A stretch of DNA of 64,000 nt from Patagioenas fasciata (GCF_037038585.1 NC_092523.1:33023501-33087500), one strand, 5' to 3'. Shown: positions 1 to 12,320, counted from the stretch's first letter. Notes: generated from the sequence alone by a model not told the origin. Made by a program: numbers and translations.

Positions 1-2756
1 AGAAACAAGGCAATGATGTATCTGTATAAGAAGAAAACAACTATGGAATTTGAAACAAGTATAAAAATGTGTTATGTAAAATAAAACTATATAAGGCCAT
101 ATTAATGAGATGTTTAGAAGATTCTTCAGTTTCATCTGCTTTAAAGAAGAGTGTGTGTGGATCCACATTCCAAATTAATATATCCTAACCTGGAATTCAA
201 TGTTGTTCAGTTTCTAATGTAGGCTGGATCAAGACCAGGTTTCTTTTCTTATGCCTGGAATTTCTCACTGACACCTTTACTATGAAACACAAGAAATTAA
301 GGCTTCACTGAACATTTGTAACATATTTCAGAGATAACAACAAATCTGAACTTGATTTTTAACATAAATGGCACTGTTGTTATAAAGTAGGGAGATCTTC
401 TGGGAATCCACACTACTTAAGTAAGTGTAAATCTTCAACATGCATTGTAAATGCTCACAGACATACAGTGTGTCAATGCAGGGTGGATAAATGTGTATTT
501 CAGATATCTTTAATAGATATGAGTCTGTAAGGACTTTCTTGGTTAGACAGTGTACTCAAATGTTGTATATGTTTTATATCAGTTTAGATTCCCTTTGTTA
601 TGCATATCTATCTGGATGTATCTGATTTTTGGCTTATAATTCTTAAAACTCCACTCTAGGTTCATTTATTAGAATTCAGGCTGGCAAAGACCCACAGATC
701 ATGAAAAAATATGCAGACGTTCCTATGTAGCAGGCTTTCACTGAGCTTTACCTCCTCTCCTGTCCATCTGATAATTTTAGTCATCTGTAAGAGCAAGGCT
801 GCTGCTATCCGCACTTAGCAGACTGCACTGGCTCTGAAGCAATCACTTGGCATTGCTGTGAGAAAGCAGCAGGCATCGTTGAAGTAGTGTGAGAGGGGGG
901 AACTTTCTATGAAATCATTCTTTGAACTGAGACTGAAAATGGACTGTGGCTGAGAACAGGTGAAGAAAAGGAAGGAAGGTATTTTATTCAAAACACAGGC
1001 ATTAATATTGACTCCAAGGTATTAGGAGTAAGCCAGACATTGAATAAAGGATTATCAGTTTCAAAAGTCCATTAGGAAGAAAGGGAGAAGGTGTTGAAGG
1101 TGGTGGGCACATTCATATGATCCACTCAGTTTAGAAGATATGTTGGAAACATGTCTGAAGATGAAGCCATTTCTTAGACAGAATTGTGATACTTCTATTA
1201 TTTTTTTTCATAAATATTTTCAGAATCAGAAAAAAAAAATCTGAATACAGAAAGAGATTTCAAGAATGAATTACAAGGGAGAATCTGTGCAGTTTCAGAG
1301 CATAGCATCTATATTTGACTTCTGCTGACAGTGTATCTGTCCAAGAAAGAAAGATGAAGTTGAAAGGGAGGATGTGACTTTGACGTGCATGGGACCTTAA
1401 TTAAGTGATCGAGTAAAACTGTAAAGAAAGTTTTGTTGGTGGTCTTAGAGTTGTTTATTTTTTTCCTGACTGCCAACCAGGAAGGCCTTTATTCATTTAT
1501 TAAAGAAAATGACAGATTTTAGATACAAGCTCAATGTTCTGTTGTTAATAGCAAGTGTTTAGGATTGGAAGTGTCATTAAATCATGGGAGCAAACAATGG
1601 GTGGTGTTTTGTTGCATTAGTTATGTATGCAGTGGTCTTTTGGAGCCAATATTACCTTAGACTTAGAAACAAATATTGCTGTGTAGTAAGAACCTTGGCA
1701 AATAATGGCTCTTTTTCTGGCTTTTTGTTCCTAAATTAGGGTGCTACCTACTTTATTTCCAAGAAAATGTAATGATTTGAATGTTTAATGATTCACATTT
1801 CTGCAATGAAGATTTTCAAATATATGTAATAAGTTATTGATGAAGATGTTCTCATTTCCAGTTTTGTGCTAATCAGAATGACATCGGGTAAAAACCCATG
1901 CCTTGGTGGCAACTTTTTGTAATTTAACTGTACTAAATGCAGACGAGAATGTGACATTTTTAGTAGGTTCTTATTTTACAAACCTTATTTTATCATTTCA
2001 CTTTGTGGAGGTAAGGGCAACTAGTAGTTGTTGTTGTAGTAGTAGTTCTTCCCATGAACTATTTACATTTCTCAAAAAAGTAGTTTGCAATTTTTATTTC
2101 ATATCATTGTGGCATAGTATTATAGTAGTTCTTTCTGTAGGTTGGTATCCTTAGTTAGATGAAATGTAGTTTTCCATACATGATTCACAACACTTGGGAA
2201 ATCTTTGATCCTCTTCCTGTTTTTTGAGCAAGTGACATTTGTGATAGCCTTAATCTTGTTTTGTGTTTACCAGGCCCCTTGCTGTAATAGTTGCTCTTAG
2301 AACCGTTGTTTGCAAGGAATGAAATTTAGATTTTTGTTTAAGCTAGCTGTAACCTGGCAGCTTGAGTTCTTTCTGAAACTGTTCAAAGCCTCTGGTCATA
2401 TACTTTTTCCCCTTTACACCCACTCCATAACAAAATGTCACCTAAACAGATGTTCTTACACTCCAGACCTTCAAAAATGTGTGTATTCTCTACTAGAACA
2501 GCCTGATTGCTGGACACAAACCAAACGGCAGTCTGAGAAAACAGCCTATTGGAAAGGAGGTGTGGAATATGCACCATGTTTATGTGTGCTATGTGTTTTT
2601 AAAGATGCCTGCCAGACTACTGCAGATGTAAGAGGTGGAGGAAAACATTTGTCATCAACCAGCTATGGAAACTTTTCCTCTCGTAGGTAGTGGAAAATAC
2701 TCACTTCTTATGTGATGGTTGCATTTCTTTAGGCTGATGTAGAGGTAGAGAGTTCT
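1..2756. other. Unique AT-rich non-coding DNA
   Basis: No recognisable exon, RNA gene or interspersed repeat was seen. The longest ATG-initiated frames (about 83 and 126 codons near 1.9-2.7 kb) have no recognisable domain. The first owes part of its openness to a short GTT/GTA triplet run near 2021-2047. Treated as intergenic or intronic sequence. Confidence 0.6.
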
Positions 2757-2811
2757 GGTTTTCCTTTTTTTCCCTTCCCTTCCCCTCCCCGTCCCCCCCC
2801 CCCCCCACCCC
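2757..2811. repeat. Pyrimidine-rich low-complexity tract ending in poly-C
   Basis: On the plus strand the sequence is almost only T and C. It begins with T-rich blocks, passes through TTCCC-type units, and ends in a run of about 14 C. Long homopurine/homopyrimidine DNA of this kind can form triplex structures and is hard to sequence, so the exact C count may be unreliable. It lies about 110 bp from the pentanucleotide microsatellite. Confidence 0.8.
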
Positions 2812-2920
2812 GTGTGGTAGAGTCTGCCTTCTGCTGGTTTTCATTTCTTGCTTTGAGCTTGTCCAGTCATATTCCTAGGGCAAGTGGGACACTCCCTGGG
2901 GCTTGACTGATGGCGTAGCA

Positions 2921-3040
2921 ATAGAGTAGAGTAGAGTAGAGTAGAGTAGAGTAGAGTAGAATAGAATAGAATAGAATAGAATAGAATAGAATAGAATAGA
3001 ATAGAATAGAATAGAATAGAATAGAATAGAATAGAATAGA
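2921..3040. repeat. Two-phase pentanucleotide microsatellite (ATAGA/GTAGA)n
   Basis: There are 24 uninterrupted 5-bp units. The block distal to the CR1 is one ATAGA followed by seven GTAGA units (2921-2960). The block touching the CR1 is sixteen ATAGA units (2961-3040). The CR1 3' end follows directly (ATAATTTCAGTTGGAAGAGA). Related CR1 tails such as the copy at 5917 carry AGAATCAT octamers, so the array probably grew from the CR1 tail. On the minus strand it reads as an artificial Tyr-Ser-Ile-Leu-Phe repeat, which is not a protein. Confidence 0.95.
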
Positions 3041-3895
3041 ATAATTTCAGTTGGAAGAGACCCTCAGGATCATTGAGTCCAACCATAACCTCACTTAACT
3101 CTAACACTAATCCGTGTCCCTAAGTACCTCATCTAAATGCCTTTTAAACACCTTCGGGAATGGTGACTCCACCACTTCCCTGGACGGCCTGTTCCAATGC
3201 CTGACAGCCCTGTCCATGAATAACTTTTTCCTCATATCCAATCTAAACCTCTCCTGACACAACCTAGAGGCCATTTCCCCTTTCCTATCACTTGCTATGT
3301 GGGAGAAGAGACTAACACCCTTCATCCTTCATGCTACAACCTCCTTTCATGTAGTTGTAGACAGCGATAAGGTCTCCCCTCAGCCTCCCTTCTTCCAGGA
3401 TAAAAAGCCCCAGCTCCCTCAATGGCTCCTCATAAGACTTGTGCTCTAGGCACCTCACCAGCCTCGTCACCCTCCTCTGCACTCTCTCTAATATTTCAAT
3501 GTCCTTCTTATGATGAGAGGCCCAAAACTGAACACAGTATTCAAGATGCAGCCTCATCAGTGCTGAGTAGAGTGGCACAATCACTTCTCTAGTCCTGCTG
3601 GCCACACTATTCCTGATACAAGCCAGGATGCTGTTGGCCTTTTTGGCCACCTGAGCATACTGCTGAGTCATGTTCAGCCAGTTGTCAATCAACATCCCCA
3701 GATCCCTCTCTACCAGGCAGCTTTCCAGCCACTCTTTCCTGAGGCTGTAGCGCTGCCTGCGGTTGTTATGACCTGGGTGCAGGACCCGACACTTGGCCTT
3801 GTTAAACATCATACAATTGGCCTCAGCCCAATGATCCAGCTTGTCCAGGTCCCTCTGTATGGCCATTCTACCTTCCAGCAGATCAATATTAATTC
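3041..3895 (-). mobile_element. CR1 LINE, 5'-truncated, minus strand
   Basis: Read on the minus strand, this is the 3' part of a CR1 non-LTR retrotransposon: the C-terminal part of the ORF2 reverse transcriptase followed by a short 3' untranslated region and tail. The 3' region (3041-3330) is nearly the same as the copy at 5917-6323, including the blocks TTGGAAGAGACCCTCAGGA and CACCACTTCCCTGGAC, so both belong to one subfamily. The 5' side ends near 3880-3905, where similarity fades. That is the usual 5' truncation from incomplete reverse transcription. The tail has become the adjacent pentanucleotide array. It is a dead copy. Confidence 0.95.
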
Positions 3896-3902
3896 TGGAC
3901 AT
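3107..3902 (-). pseudogene. CR1 ORF2 (reverse transcriptase) C-terminal remnant
   Basis: Two overlapping minus-strand frames together cover the end of CR1 ORF2. The frame at 3312-3902 gives about 196 residues with CR1-type segments such as [23 protein letters not shown] and [12 protein letters not shown], which lie downstream of the reverse transcriptase active site. The frame at 3107-3325 supplies the final part, with RFRLDMRKKLF and [19 protein letters not shown]. The switch of frame near 3312-3330 is a frameshift. The catalytic FADD box and the endonuclease are absent because of 5' truncation. The ATG of the longer frame is internal to the original protein and is not a true start. It is not expected to make a working protein. 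Confidence 0.9.
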
Positions 3903-5916
3903 GCTGCACTCACCAAGTGTTCCCTTTCCATCGGAAGATATTTTCTACACTTTCTTAATTATACCACTTTCAGATAGATCTAATGAGGGAAAGCTCGTGA
4001 TCATGCTGAATACCCTTCTAAGCAGGCACTTTTCTGAGTTGAAATTTTAACAGGTGTCTATTTCCATCTTTCGCATGCTCAAATGCTCAGTTCTTGTTGA
4101 AGACAACATAGTCAGTACAAGTTCTTTTACCTTATTTCAGTCTGACTTCTCCTTCAGTTTAACTACCATCACTTCTGGCAACATGTGACCTTGTATTCCT
4201 GTTGCCAGTTTCAATTAAATATAATAGTATATTTGCTTTCCTTCAGACCGATATCTGCCTCCGGGGTAATACTGCCCATTATTCCCCATGCAGAATTCCT
4301 CCTGCTGTTGTCATTCTTTTTCCACATTTTTCACACTTGACTGGTGTTTTTGAACACTGAAAAGTGATATTATTATACACTGTCATTCTTATCTCGTTTC
4401 CAAAATACTGTTTCTTTGCCTGCCTTACCTGTGATCCAGAGCTTGTTTTCTGTGTGCTCTAAATTTGATGAACATTTCAGGTAACATTTTGGATTCTTTG
4501 TCACATTTTCTATTTTCTGTCTTGGTTGTGGAGTCAGCAAAACTGACCTTTTCCCACCAGTTTTATTTAGAGTTGGATATTCTGTCATACTTGGCCTATT
4601 GTTACGATATTGTTAAGCTGTGAACTTTCCATCCCTTAGGGTCTGGGACTAACCATGCAGCTTAATCCCTGCAATGGTGTTCTATCTCCCTTGAAGTTCC
4701 TCAAAAAATGCTGATCTTCAGGATTTATTTGTATTTGCTTCTCTTTTTCCTCTTATCTTCACTTCTGTGTTTAAAAATGCATAAGTTGCTTTTCTGTCTG
4801 TCTCTCTTTTTTTTTTTTTTTTAATGCTGATAGTATCCCTGTCAGGATTCTGTGCTGAAGAACACAGTAGCTGTTGGTTAAAAATAAAGATGTAAAATAT
4901 GGAGGAAATCTCAGAAGTAACAGAGTATTTCAGTTGTTTTTACCTTTTTTTTTTTTTTTTTTCCCCCCAAATGTAGGAGTCTGACAGTTTAACTGGCCAA
5001 AGCAAAGTACTGGGCAAAATGATACAGAGAGAGACATAGCCATTAAGTCAGTGCCTCAGGGCAAGATGGTTTGGTTGAGCTGGTCTCATCCATAGTTACA
5101 GCCTTGTGTTGCAGTGCTCCCCTTAGGTATCTTTTAAAGATTCCCTTTTCCTAGTATTTTGTATATTAATAGTTCTACTTCAGGGTAGAAAGAGTCATTA
5201 CTCCTTAGATGAATAATAGGTCTGGAAACCTTGACAGGCATCTTTTGTTGTTGATTTTCATTTTTCTCAGCAGAGATCTGTTACTTGTCTTGTTTAGATT
5301 CTACTGGGAGTGTTGATACATAGCCCATTGCTGTTTCAGGTGTTACACTATGAATCTTAGTCTGTCTCCGGACCATATTCTTGAAAGAAAAAATGGAATT
5401 TTCTTTGGGCTTTCTGTAATGAGGGGTGACTGAGCTGTACTTGTATTCTCCCAAAGCACCTATTTTAAACTAGTGCCTTAATAACACTTCCAATGCTGTT
5501 TTAATTTTGCCTCAGATGATGATGTATAATTTTTGCCTATTTGGATACAGATTCCATTGGAAAATCTGGAGGCAGAACTTCACCCATAACCAATTTCTTA
5601 TCTTTCTTCCACTTGCTTTCCATCATCAAGTTCTCTTCATTTTTCTTACACCACCAAGAGAGACACAAACAGAACTTCTTTGTTGCCTTGTAAGAATCAT
5701 GCATCTAACAGAAGAGCTTGATCATGTGGTGTTGTAGAAGAGTCACAGTGAATATTTTTGATGCATCCCTTAATTTGAGCTTCATTTTTTTCCCTTGTAC
5801 AGTAATTTCATACTTGTTATACAACAAAATTTGGTGACTGAGAAAAATAGAACTTTTACCTGAAATGGTTTTCCATAAAATACCTAGACGCAGTGCTGAA
5901 AAGTGTAGTGAAATCT
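3903..5916. other. Unique non-coding DNA with two poly-T tracts
   Basis: Between two CR1 copies of one subfamily. It contains T runs at 4807-4822 and 4945-4962, the second followed by six C. The open frames here (for example 4373-4588 minus and 5507-5737 plus) show no recognisable domain. No gene was seen. Confidence 0.6.
4945..4968. repeat. Poly-T (18) followed by poly-C (6)
   Basis: A homopolymer T run runs directly into six C. No CR1 or SINE body precedes it, so it is not clearly a retroposon tail. Confidence 0.8.
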
Positions 5917-6323
5917 TAGAATCATAGAATCATAGAGTCATTTCAGTTGGAAGAGACCCTCAGGACCATCAAGTCCAACCATAACCTCACCTAACTCTAA
6001 CACTAAACCATGTCCCTAAGAACCTCATCTAAATGCCTTTCAAACACCTTCAGGAATGGTGACTCCACCACTTCCCTGGACAGCCTGTTCCAATGCCTGA
6101 CAGCCCTTTCTGTGAATAATTTTTTCCTAATATCCAATCTAAACCTTTCCTGGCACAACCTGAGGCCATTTTCCCTTTCCTATCACTTGCTACTTGGGAG
6201 AAGAGACCAACACCCTCCAATCTCCTTTCAGGTAGTTGCAGACAGTGGTAAGGTCTCCCCTCAGCTTCCTTTTCTCAAGGCTAAACAGCCTCAGCTCCCT
6301 CAACCACTCCTCTTAAGACTCTA
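5917..6323 (-). mobile_element. CR1 LINE 3' fragment, minus strand
   Basis: It begins with the octamer-like tail (AGAATCAT repeated, then AGAGTCAT) and continues TTTCAGTTGGAAGAGACCC, the 3' end of the same CR1 subfamily as the 3041-3895 copy. It runs back through the end of ORF2 to about CAGCTCCCTCAACC, where the copy stops. About 0.4 kb remain. The plus-strand open frame at 6010-6324 is an antisense shadow. The preserved octamers show what the tail of the 3 kb copy probably looked like before it became a microsatellite. Confidence 0.95.
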
Positions 6324-9300
6324 AAGAATAATGTTTTGCACCAGGAGATCCTAGTCAGTTATGATGCCAAGTAAGCAAGCAAATTGGAATCCATAGTCTG
6401 TGTCAATAAAGTATCACTAAATTACTATTTGTTAGAGTTAACACAATAATGGACGAGAGAATAGTGTAGATAATCGTACATCCCTTCAGGTGCTGGGAAT
6501 GCAGAGTTGTACAGCACTAGATGTACCTCCAACCAGCCTGCAGCACATTGTGTTATCTCATTTTGGTCATTCCAACCATTACTGGATTTTCTTACAAGAA
6601 AACAGCTTTATTTATAATTTCTAGTGTCAAGCAGAGAGAACGTTCACATGCGAACGTCTTGTTACACTTCTAGATAAAGGCAAGGCGATGCAGGAGGTAT
6701 AATTGCTGGAACCAAAGGGGAGTTGCCAGCAGGATCCTGCTCTACAATGTGCTGAGGTTATCCTGTGGGCAAGGGGTCTGTGAAGCACAACACTGTCCTG
6801 AAGGCAAAATCATCTGTGCAGCACAGCACAGCATAGCACGGCACAACATAGCCTGGTCCTAGTTAAGTTAACTGTTGTGTGGATCACTAACTTCTCCATG
6901 TACAATGGTCTTCTGGTCTGGATCACTAGAAACCATTATTTTTACAAATTGTAAATAATTGTCTATGTTTGCTATCTTTCTTGCTAAAAAAAAGGCTGAA
7001 GTTCATACTTATTTTGAATATAAAGTGTCCTTTCAACCATTGAGTGATTCCACCCAGATGAGAGTTGAAGCACAGAAAAGATGCAGTAAAAAGTGTTGAC
7101 CTCATCCCTTGCCTGTGGTGGCGTTGTTTGGTGAATAAAAGATTCAAGTCATTGTCAATCTGTCATCTTCTCTGTGCATGAACGAAGGATTTCAAAATTG
7201 CCTAAGTAGGATGCGAGCTCTTAAGACGATAAGGTTCTTTTGAAAATCCTAGACTAAATTTGTAAGATCATGATGGATGTCAACATTTTCTCACTGCTTC
7301 TACAAAAAAAAAAAAGTTTCCTCCATGTTTTTCTTTTTGCTGGAACAAAACATGATTGTTGTATATAAGCTTTTATTTTTGCCCAGCTCAAAAGTTCCTT
7401 AACTATAGTAACTTAGGGTAATTTACCTTCTGAAATATGTCCATCTCAGAACTAGACATGCCTGACCTACTTTAATGATGGATTTCAGGCTGACAGCAGG
7501 CATTTTGATGGTCCATCACTGTATTACATCTTCAGACTGAGAGTTAACGGTAGTTCATAAACTTGTTTCTTGAACATCATTATTCTGTTATTTGGATTTA
7601 GGAAACTGGTTTAAATAATCTGTAACTGGGTTATGAAATGAGTAATAATAAACCACTAGCATTTAACGTGTTAGGTAGCACTAGAGCTCAAGTGCTTTAT
7701 GAAAAAAACTACAAATGGGAAGAGTCAGAGACCCTGAGTGAAGGATAAAAAAAAAAGATCTGATTTTAACCCCCTCCAAAAATTCTCAGTTTACTTTTTC
7801 CTTAGTGTCTGTTTAGATTGAATGGTTAAAGTTGAAAAGACAGTTTGATTTGCACTCTTTTTTTTTTTTTTTTCAAATCACTTTTCTTAAAGAATAGCTT
7901 GGGAAAAAGATTGTGTCACTATCACTATACAGTATCCGCACATGTTCCCAGCTATCCTTTAAGGAAAGCTATTATAAGTAATAGATATGGCTTCTGAATG
8001 AAGATGTATTGGGCCAAATGCTGCCCTCAGCTGTGTCAGTGTAACTGCCAATACATCAAAGCCCATGAAATGAGTGATTTTCCAGTGGTATAACTGAGGG
8101 CAGATTTTGTCCTACTGTATTGAAGTACATAGGCAGTTTAAGAAAAACATGAAGTCTTTTGGTCTGGTTATAACCTCTAGTAAAAGCACATGGAGTTATC
8201 TGCCAGAATGAAGCTCTTCCATAGAATATTTCTGCAGTCTCAGTTACTTGATAACTGTCCAGCTATTCTTTAATTCATTGTGCCATGTGCTACATTATTA
8301 CATTTCATACTGTAGCCCTGAGAACACATGACCTCTTAACGTTTTTTTTTTTTTTTTCCCTGTTAAGCTCTCAATAATTTTCTCTTTCAGGAGAAAGGAA
8401 GGTTTGAGTGGTGATGAATTGTAAACTCTCAGGAAGAGTTCATGTGCTGGAGCTGTACACAACAGGGCTGTGGTAATCCAGATCCATTCTGGCAATCCAA
8501 ACTGCTGTCAGGAGAAATCACCCAAATACTGAAACAATTGCCCAGGTGCCCTGAAAACCATGGAGTCTGTGGTGAACCTTTCTTAGACATTTCTATAAAT
8601 TTTCCAAATTTCTGTAAATTTAAAATGTCAATATGAAATAAAAAGCAAAAATAACTTTAATGATTTAACATAAAAATAAACCTGTCAAGACAATTTTTCA
8701 CCAAATTATTAGTCTTTGCGGTTCTTCAATGGATCCTCTCTGGCACAATGAATTAAAGAATCGGCTGGCTAGTCCTCTCTCCTGCTGGTGATATGTTCCT
8801 GTGGTATGTGGTATCATTATTGTTCCCTGGATAAGCATCATTGGGATGAAGCAGGAATTAATGTAGCACAGCCATTTTTTAAGGCTTTCTGCCTGCTTAG
8901 TCAATCATATTTGCACGCATCAGTCTTGCTTCTTGTTTGAAATAATTTCTTTACATCTGAAACAGACAGATATGTTTAAAAAAATCTAAATAAAACTGCA
9001 AGGCTTTTTCACTGTTACTACACTTTGGCAAATGCTGACCTCACATAACCTCAGATTGGTTTCGATCTGTGATGGGCAAACCACAAACCATCCTCAGTTT
9101 GGGTTTGTTTCAGATATTTGGCGTAGTACAAGTTGGAGTCCTTTGAAATCTAATGTAAAGAAAACCAAACAAAAACTTTCCCGTGTGAACTCTTGCATTC
9201 AGCTTCTGGTCTCAATGGGAAATAGAACAGCAGGAGTTTCCTTCATGGCATCAAGTTTTCTAGCATGTGAATTTTCAAATGTTCTAACAATTTGAAAGCT

Positions 9301-9455
9301 CAGTGAAGTATATCATTAGGTGGATATAATAGCTCCTCTAGCTACATGAGGAAGTGTTTGGATTTGTTGTTGTCTTTCAAATGCATCTATGTCCTTCTAA
9401 AAAATATCAGCCAGAATTTTTTGTTGCTGTCGTTGATTCATTATCTCAACCTATG
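6324..9455. other. Unique non-coding DNA with small simple repeats
   Basis: It contains a short inverted repeat with three CpGs (6640-6657), a degenerate CAGCA-type pentamer patch (6816-6852), and poly-T runs at 7858-7873 and 8342-8357. The small frames on both strands have no recognisable domain. No gene was seen. Confidence 0.55.
6816..6852. repeat. Degenerate CAGCA pentamer repeat
   Basis: Several imperfect copies of a CACAG/CATAG/CACGG-type pentamer lie in a row. The patch is short and diverged. Confidence 0.6.
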
Positions 9456-9560
9456 AGAATGTGTTTGGTTTTTTGTTTCTTTGTCTGTGGGGTTTGTTTG
9501 TTGAGTTTGTGGTGGGGATTTTTGTTTGTCTGTTTCATTTTGGTTTTGTTTGTTTTCACA
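9456..9560. repeat. T/G-rich low-complexity tract
   Basis: The plus strand is dominated by TTTG, TTTGG and GTTTG units. The 122-codon frame spanning it (9354-9722) is mostly Phe, Val, Cys and Leu from this composition and is not taken as a gene. Confidence 0.7.
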
Positions 9561-9567
9561 GTTAAGG

Positions 9568-9612
9568 AATTTCATAGATTTTCCAGCCTAAAGAGGGCCT
9601 TAGATTTGAAAT
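9568..9612 (-). mobile_element. Possible very old CR1 3' tail
   Basis: The sequence AATTTCATAGATTTTCCAG followed by a purine-rich AAAGAGGGCC resembles the 3' end of older sauropsid CR1 families (a TCATAGATT tail, then an AGAAGGGACC-like block). Similarity fades within about 45 bp. A chance match is possible. Confidence 0.3.
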
Positions 9613-12320
9613 TCAACTGTAACTCTCACACCAAGTTCTTCTGGAACAGATATCTTCGTGCAAGTCACCTCCCAAGTATGGTGTATTTCCATATGACCTG
9701 CGTACAATTCCTCAGTCCTTAGAATTTATTTTCACGTGAGCACAGTTCCTGTAAAATAGGACTGGGATAAAATAAGACAGATCTATGGAACTGATATTGT
9801 GAATGTGTGCAAGAATGTCTAGTTCCACATGGATATACATTATTCGAGATGCTTTCACAGCTTGGTTTATCTTTTTTCAGCACAGATCAGTCTCCAGTTC
9901 ATTATTTGAAGGTAAAAGGAAAAAGAAATTCTTTGGCAAGAAATACTTGGAAGACATAGGATATTCTAAAAAATCTGGCATCAATAGTTGCTTTACCATT
10001 TTAAAATAAAAACATCATATTGACTTTTGGCCCTAATTTTGGCTAGTTCTCCTTTTGCATCCCATTCCTCTCATCAATATACTTGGTTTAAATTTGGATT
10101 TTATTGATTAAGGCCATTGTATAGTAACATGATGTAGACCATGACATGAATAACAAAGTGACTCGATTTCTATTCTTGGCAATGTCTGTGAAACATTTTT
10201 CAGCTTGGTCTGTGATAATTTAATTTTAGGAGTACTTAAAATTGAGCTATTTCTATGTATAAAGGGTACCCAACCCAGAAGGCACTAATATAATGGGGAT
10301 TCTATCAAGCTAGCACTCCAGAAAGCCAAATGCAACCCCAAGTAAAATAGTAAGATCTAAAAGAATGGCTCTGAGTGAGTGCTTCTTAGAAATGAGAATA
10401 TTCATTATTTGAATAAATCTGAATAGCTTACCATTGGGAAAAACAATTCTGACATGCAGAACAATAACAGTTATGTATTGAAAGTGGGCAGGCAAGAACT
10501 GATTTCCAGAGAGAAATCAGCAATTCCTACCAGCTTTTAAAATTAATTTCTTCTTCCTCTGGAAGTTCTTTACAGTGTGTGCAAGCTGTAAATACCCATG
10601 AGTCTGTGATGTTCTCTTATTTGTTTATTTGGCGCATACATGGTAGTTTCTGCTTTGCTCCAACCTTTATGTCATTATCTCAGTAAACTTTCAGCTTTTA
10701 TTAGTCTCTTTCAGCTTTCTAAGACAAAATCTTTGCATTTGAATGCTGTGTACCCCTAAGGAAATATCTGAGGGAGCTGGTTCATTTCAGTTACTCTGCT
10801 GAAGAAGGAAGCCTTTGCTACAAGGACAATATTCTATCTTAAGCCAAATTAAAATCTTCACAGATTTATACATGATTCATAATGCCTATGCAGTAATTGA
10901 TATTATCTGAGAAAGATGACTGATAGCATAAATAATATCCTGCACCATTAAATCTGATGCTGTAGAGTAGTTTTTGCAATACATCCTTTCTTGCATTTCT
11001 TTGATAATGCAGAAGTAGTAAAAAACTTCATTCACGGGGGGTTTAGCATACCTTTTATATTCGACAAAAGCTCATTCATTTCGGTAGATATCTCTCAGTT
11101 TGTCTCTTTCTGTCAGTTGTTTCCCCCTCCTTCTCTCAATTCCAGGTGAGGTTTCTCTGGGCAGGTCTCTATCTGCAGCAAGCATACTCAGTATGTAAGA
11201 ATAACACATGAACAGTCACTTGTATTCCTGCTTGGGTTTCCAGTGAGGACAATACATGCACTACAAACTTACATGGGGTGCAAAGATGCTTAGTGCACAG
11301 AGGCTTAGATTGCTACAATTTGAACATATGCAAACTCTATTTTTTGACAGTTTGCAGCTCATTCAAAAATGCAGACTGACTTTTCAGAGGTGGACTTTTT
11401 AATGGCTGCTCTCAGGCAAGAATCCACAACCCTACTTTTAAATGGTTAAACAGCAGGACTTATAAGTTATGCTTTGTCAAAATGACAGATTTGAGATTTG
11501 ACATTATAAACGTATAATTTACTCAGCCTAGTTTTTGAAATGGCTGAAGCAAACATCCACTATAGATAACATCAGCTCAGGTTGTTACATTTTGGGAAAG
11601 TTTTTTTGTAAGCAACTGAAAATTGCTTCCTTCAGAGGGAAAAGATGGGCTCTTAGATAGGAGGAGGATGAATAATCTGCTTCTGAAAAAGGAATGACTT
11701 AACATGGTACAAAATGTGCTTAATAACTAATTACATCATTAGCAGTTAGAACTCAAATAGCTTAATCAGGATTCATGTATATATCATTGCAAATGTTCTT
11801 TAATATGAGTAGATGGTTCAGAAAAAAACAGTGTGCCAGGAGAACAATAAATAAATCATGCCAGAGTATGGTTTTTCATCTTCAACCCATAAAAATCCCC
11901 TATTATTAACAAAAATCTTTATTGGACTGGTGTATGAAGTAAAAACTGTCTTCTATCTATCAGGACCATAATCAGTCTGCTAGGCAATACAGGGGTTAAC
12001 TGTTGTTCTCATTAACAATTGTGGAAGGAAATGATCCTTCACTAATTGGGAGATATTGGCTTAACAAAACAAGGCTGGACTGGCACACTAAAGAGCATGT
12101 TAGGCAAGCAGTGAAATAAACAGAAAATATATATCTGCTGATGCTACAGGTGTTACTCATTTGAAATCACAAGGTTACTTAAAGTGATGGAAGGTGATGT
12201 ATCTACATTTCTTTTGGTTCATCCCTGTTTCTCGTCACTTCTGATCATTTGCAGAGAAAATCATAGAAATCGAAAATACTGCCTGTATTGGCTTAGAGAA
12301 TGGACTTTTCAATTTAATTG
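9613..12320. other. Unique AT-rich non-coding DNA
   Basis: No recognisable gene, repeat or RNA. Small open frames (for example 9803-10009 plus and 10310-10495 minus) are compositionally ordinary and have no known domain. Confidence 0.6.

Noticed and set aside
2841-3107. 88-codon minus-strand frame with repeating Tyr-Ser-Ile-Leu-Phe
   Set aside because: It is the translation of the (ATAGA)n microsatellite, not a repeat protein.
3768-4050. Plus-strand frames over the CR1 5' boundary
   Set aside because: Antisense shadows of the CR1 and its flank; no domain.
6010-6324. 104-codon plus-strand frame
   Set aside because: Antisense of the CR1 3' fragment at 5917-6323.
9354-9722. 122-codon frame resembling a membrane protein
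   Set aside because: The hydrophobic part is the T/G-rich tract; no conserved family was recognised.
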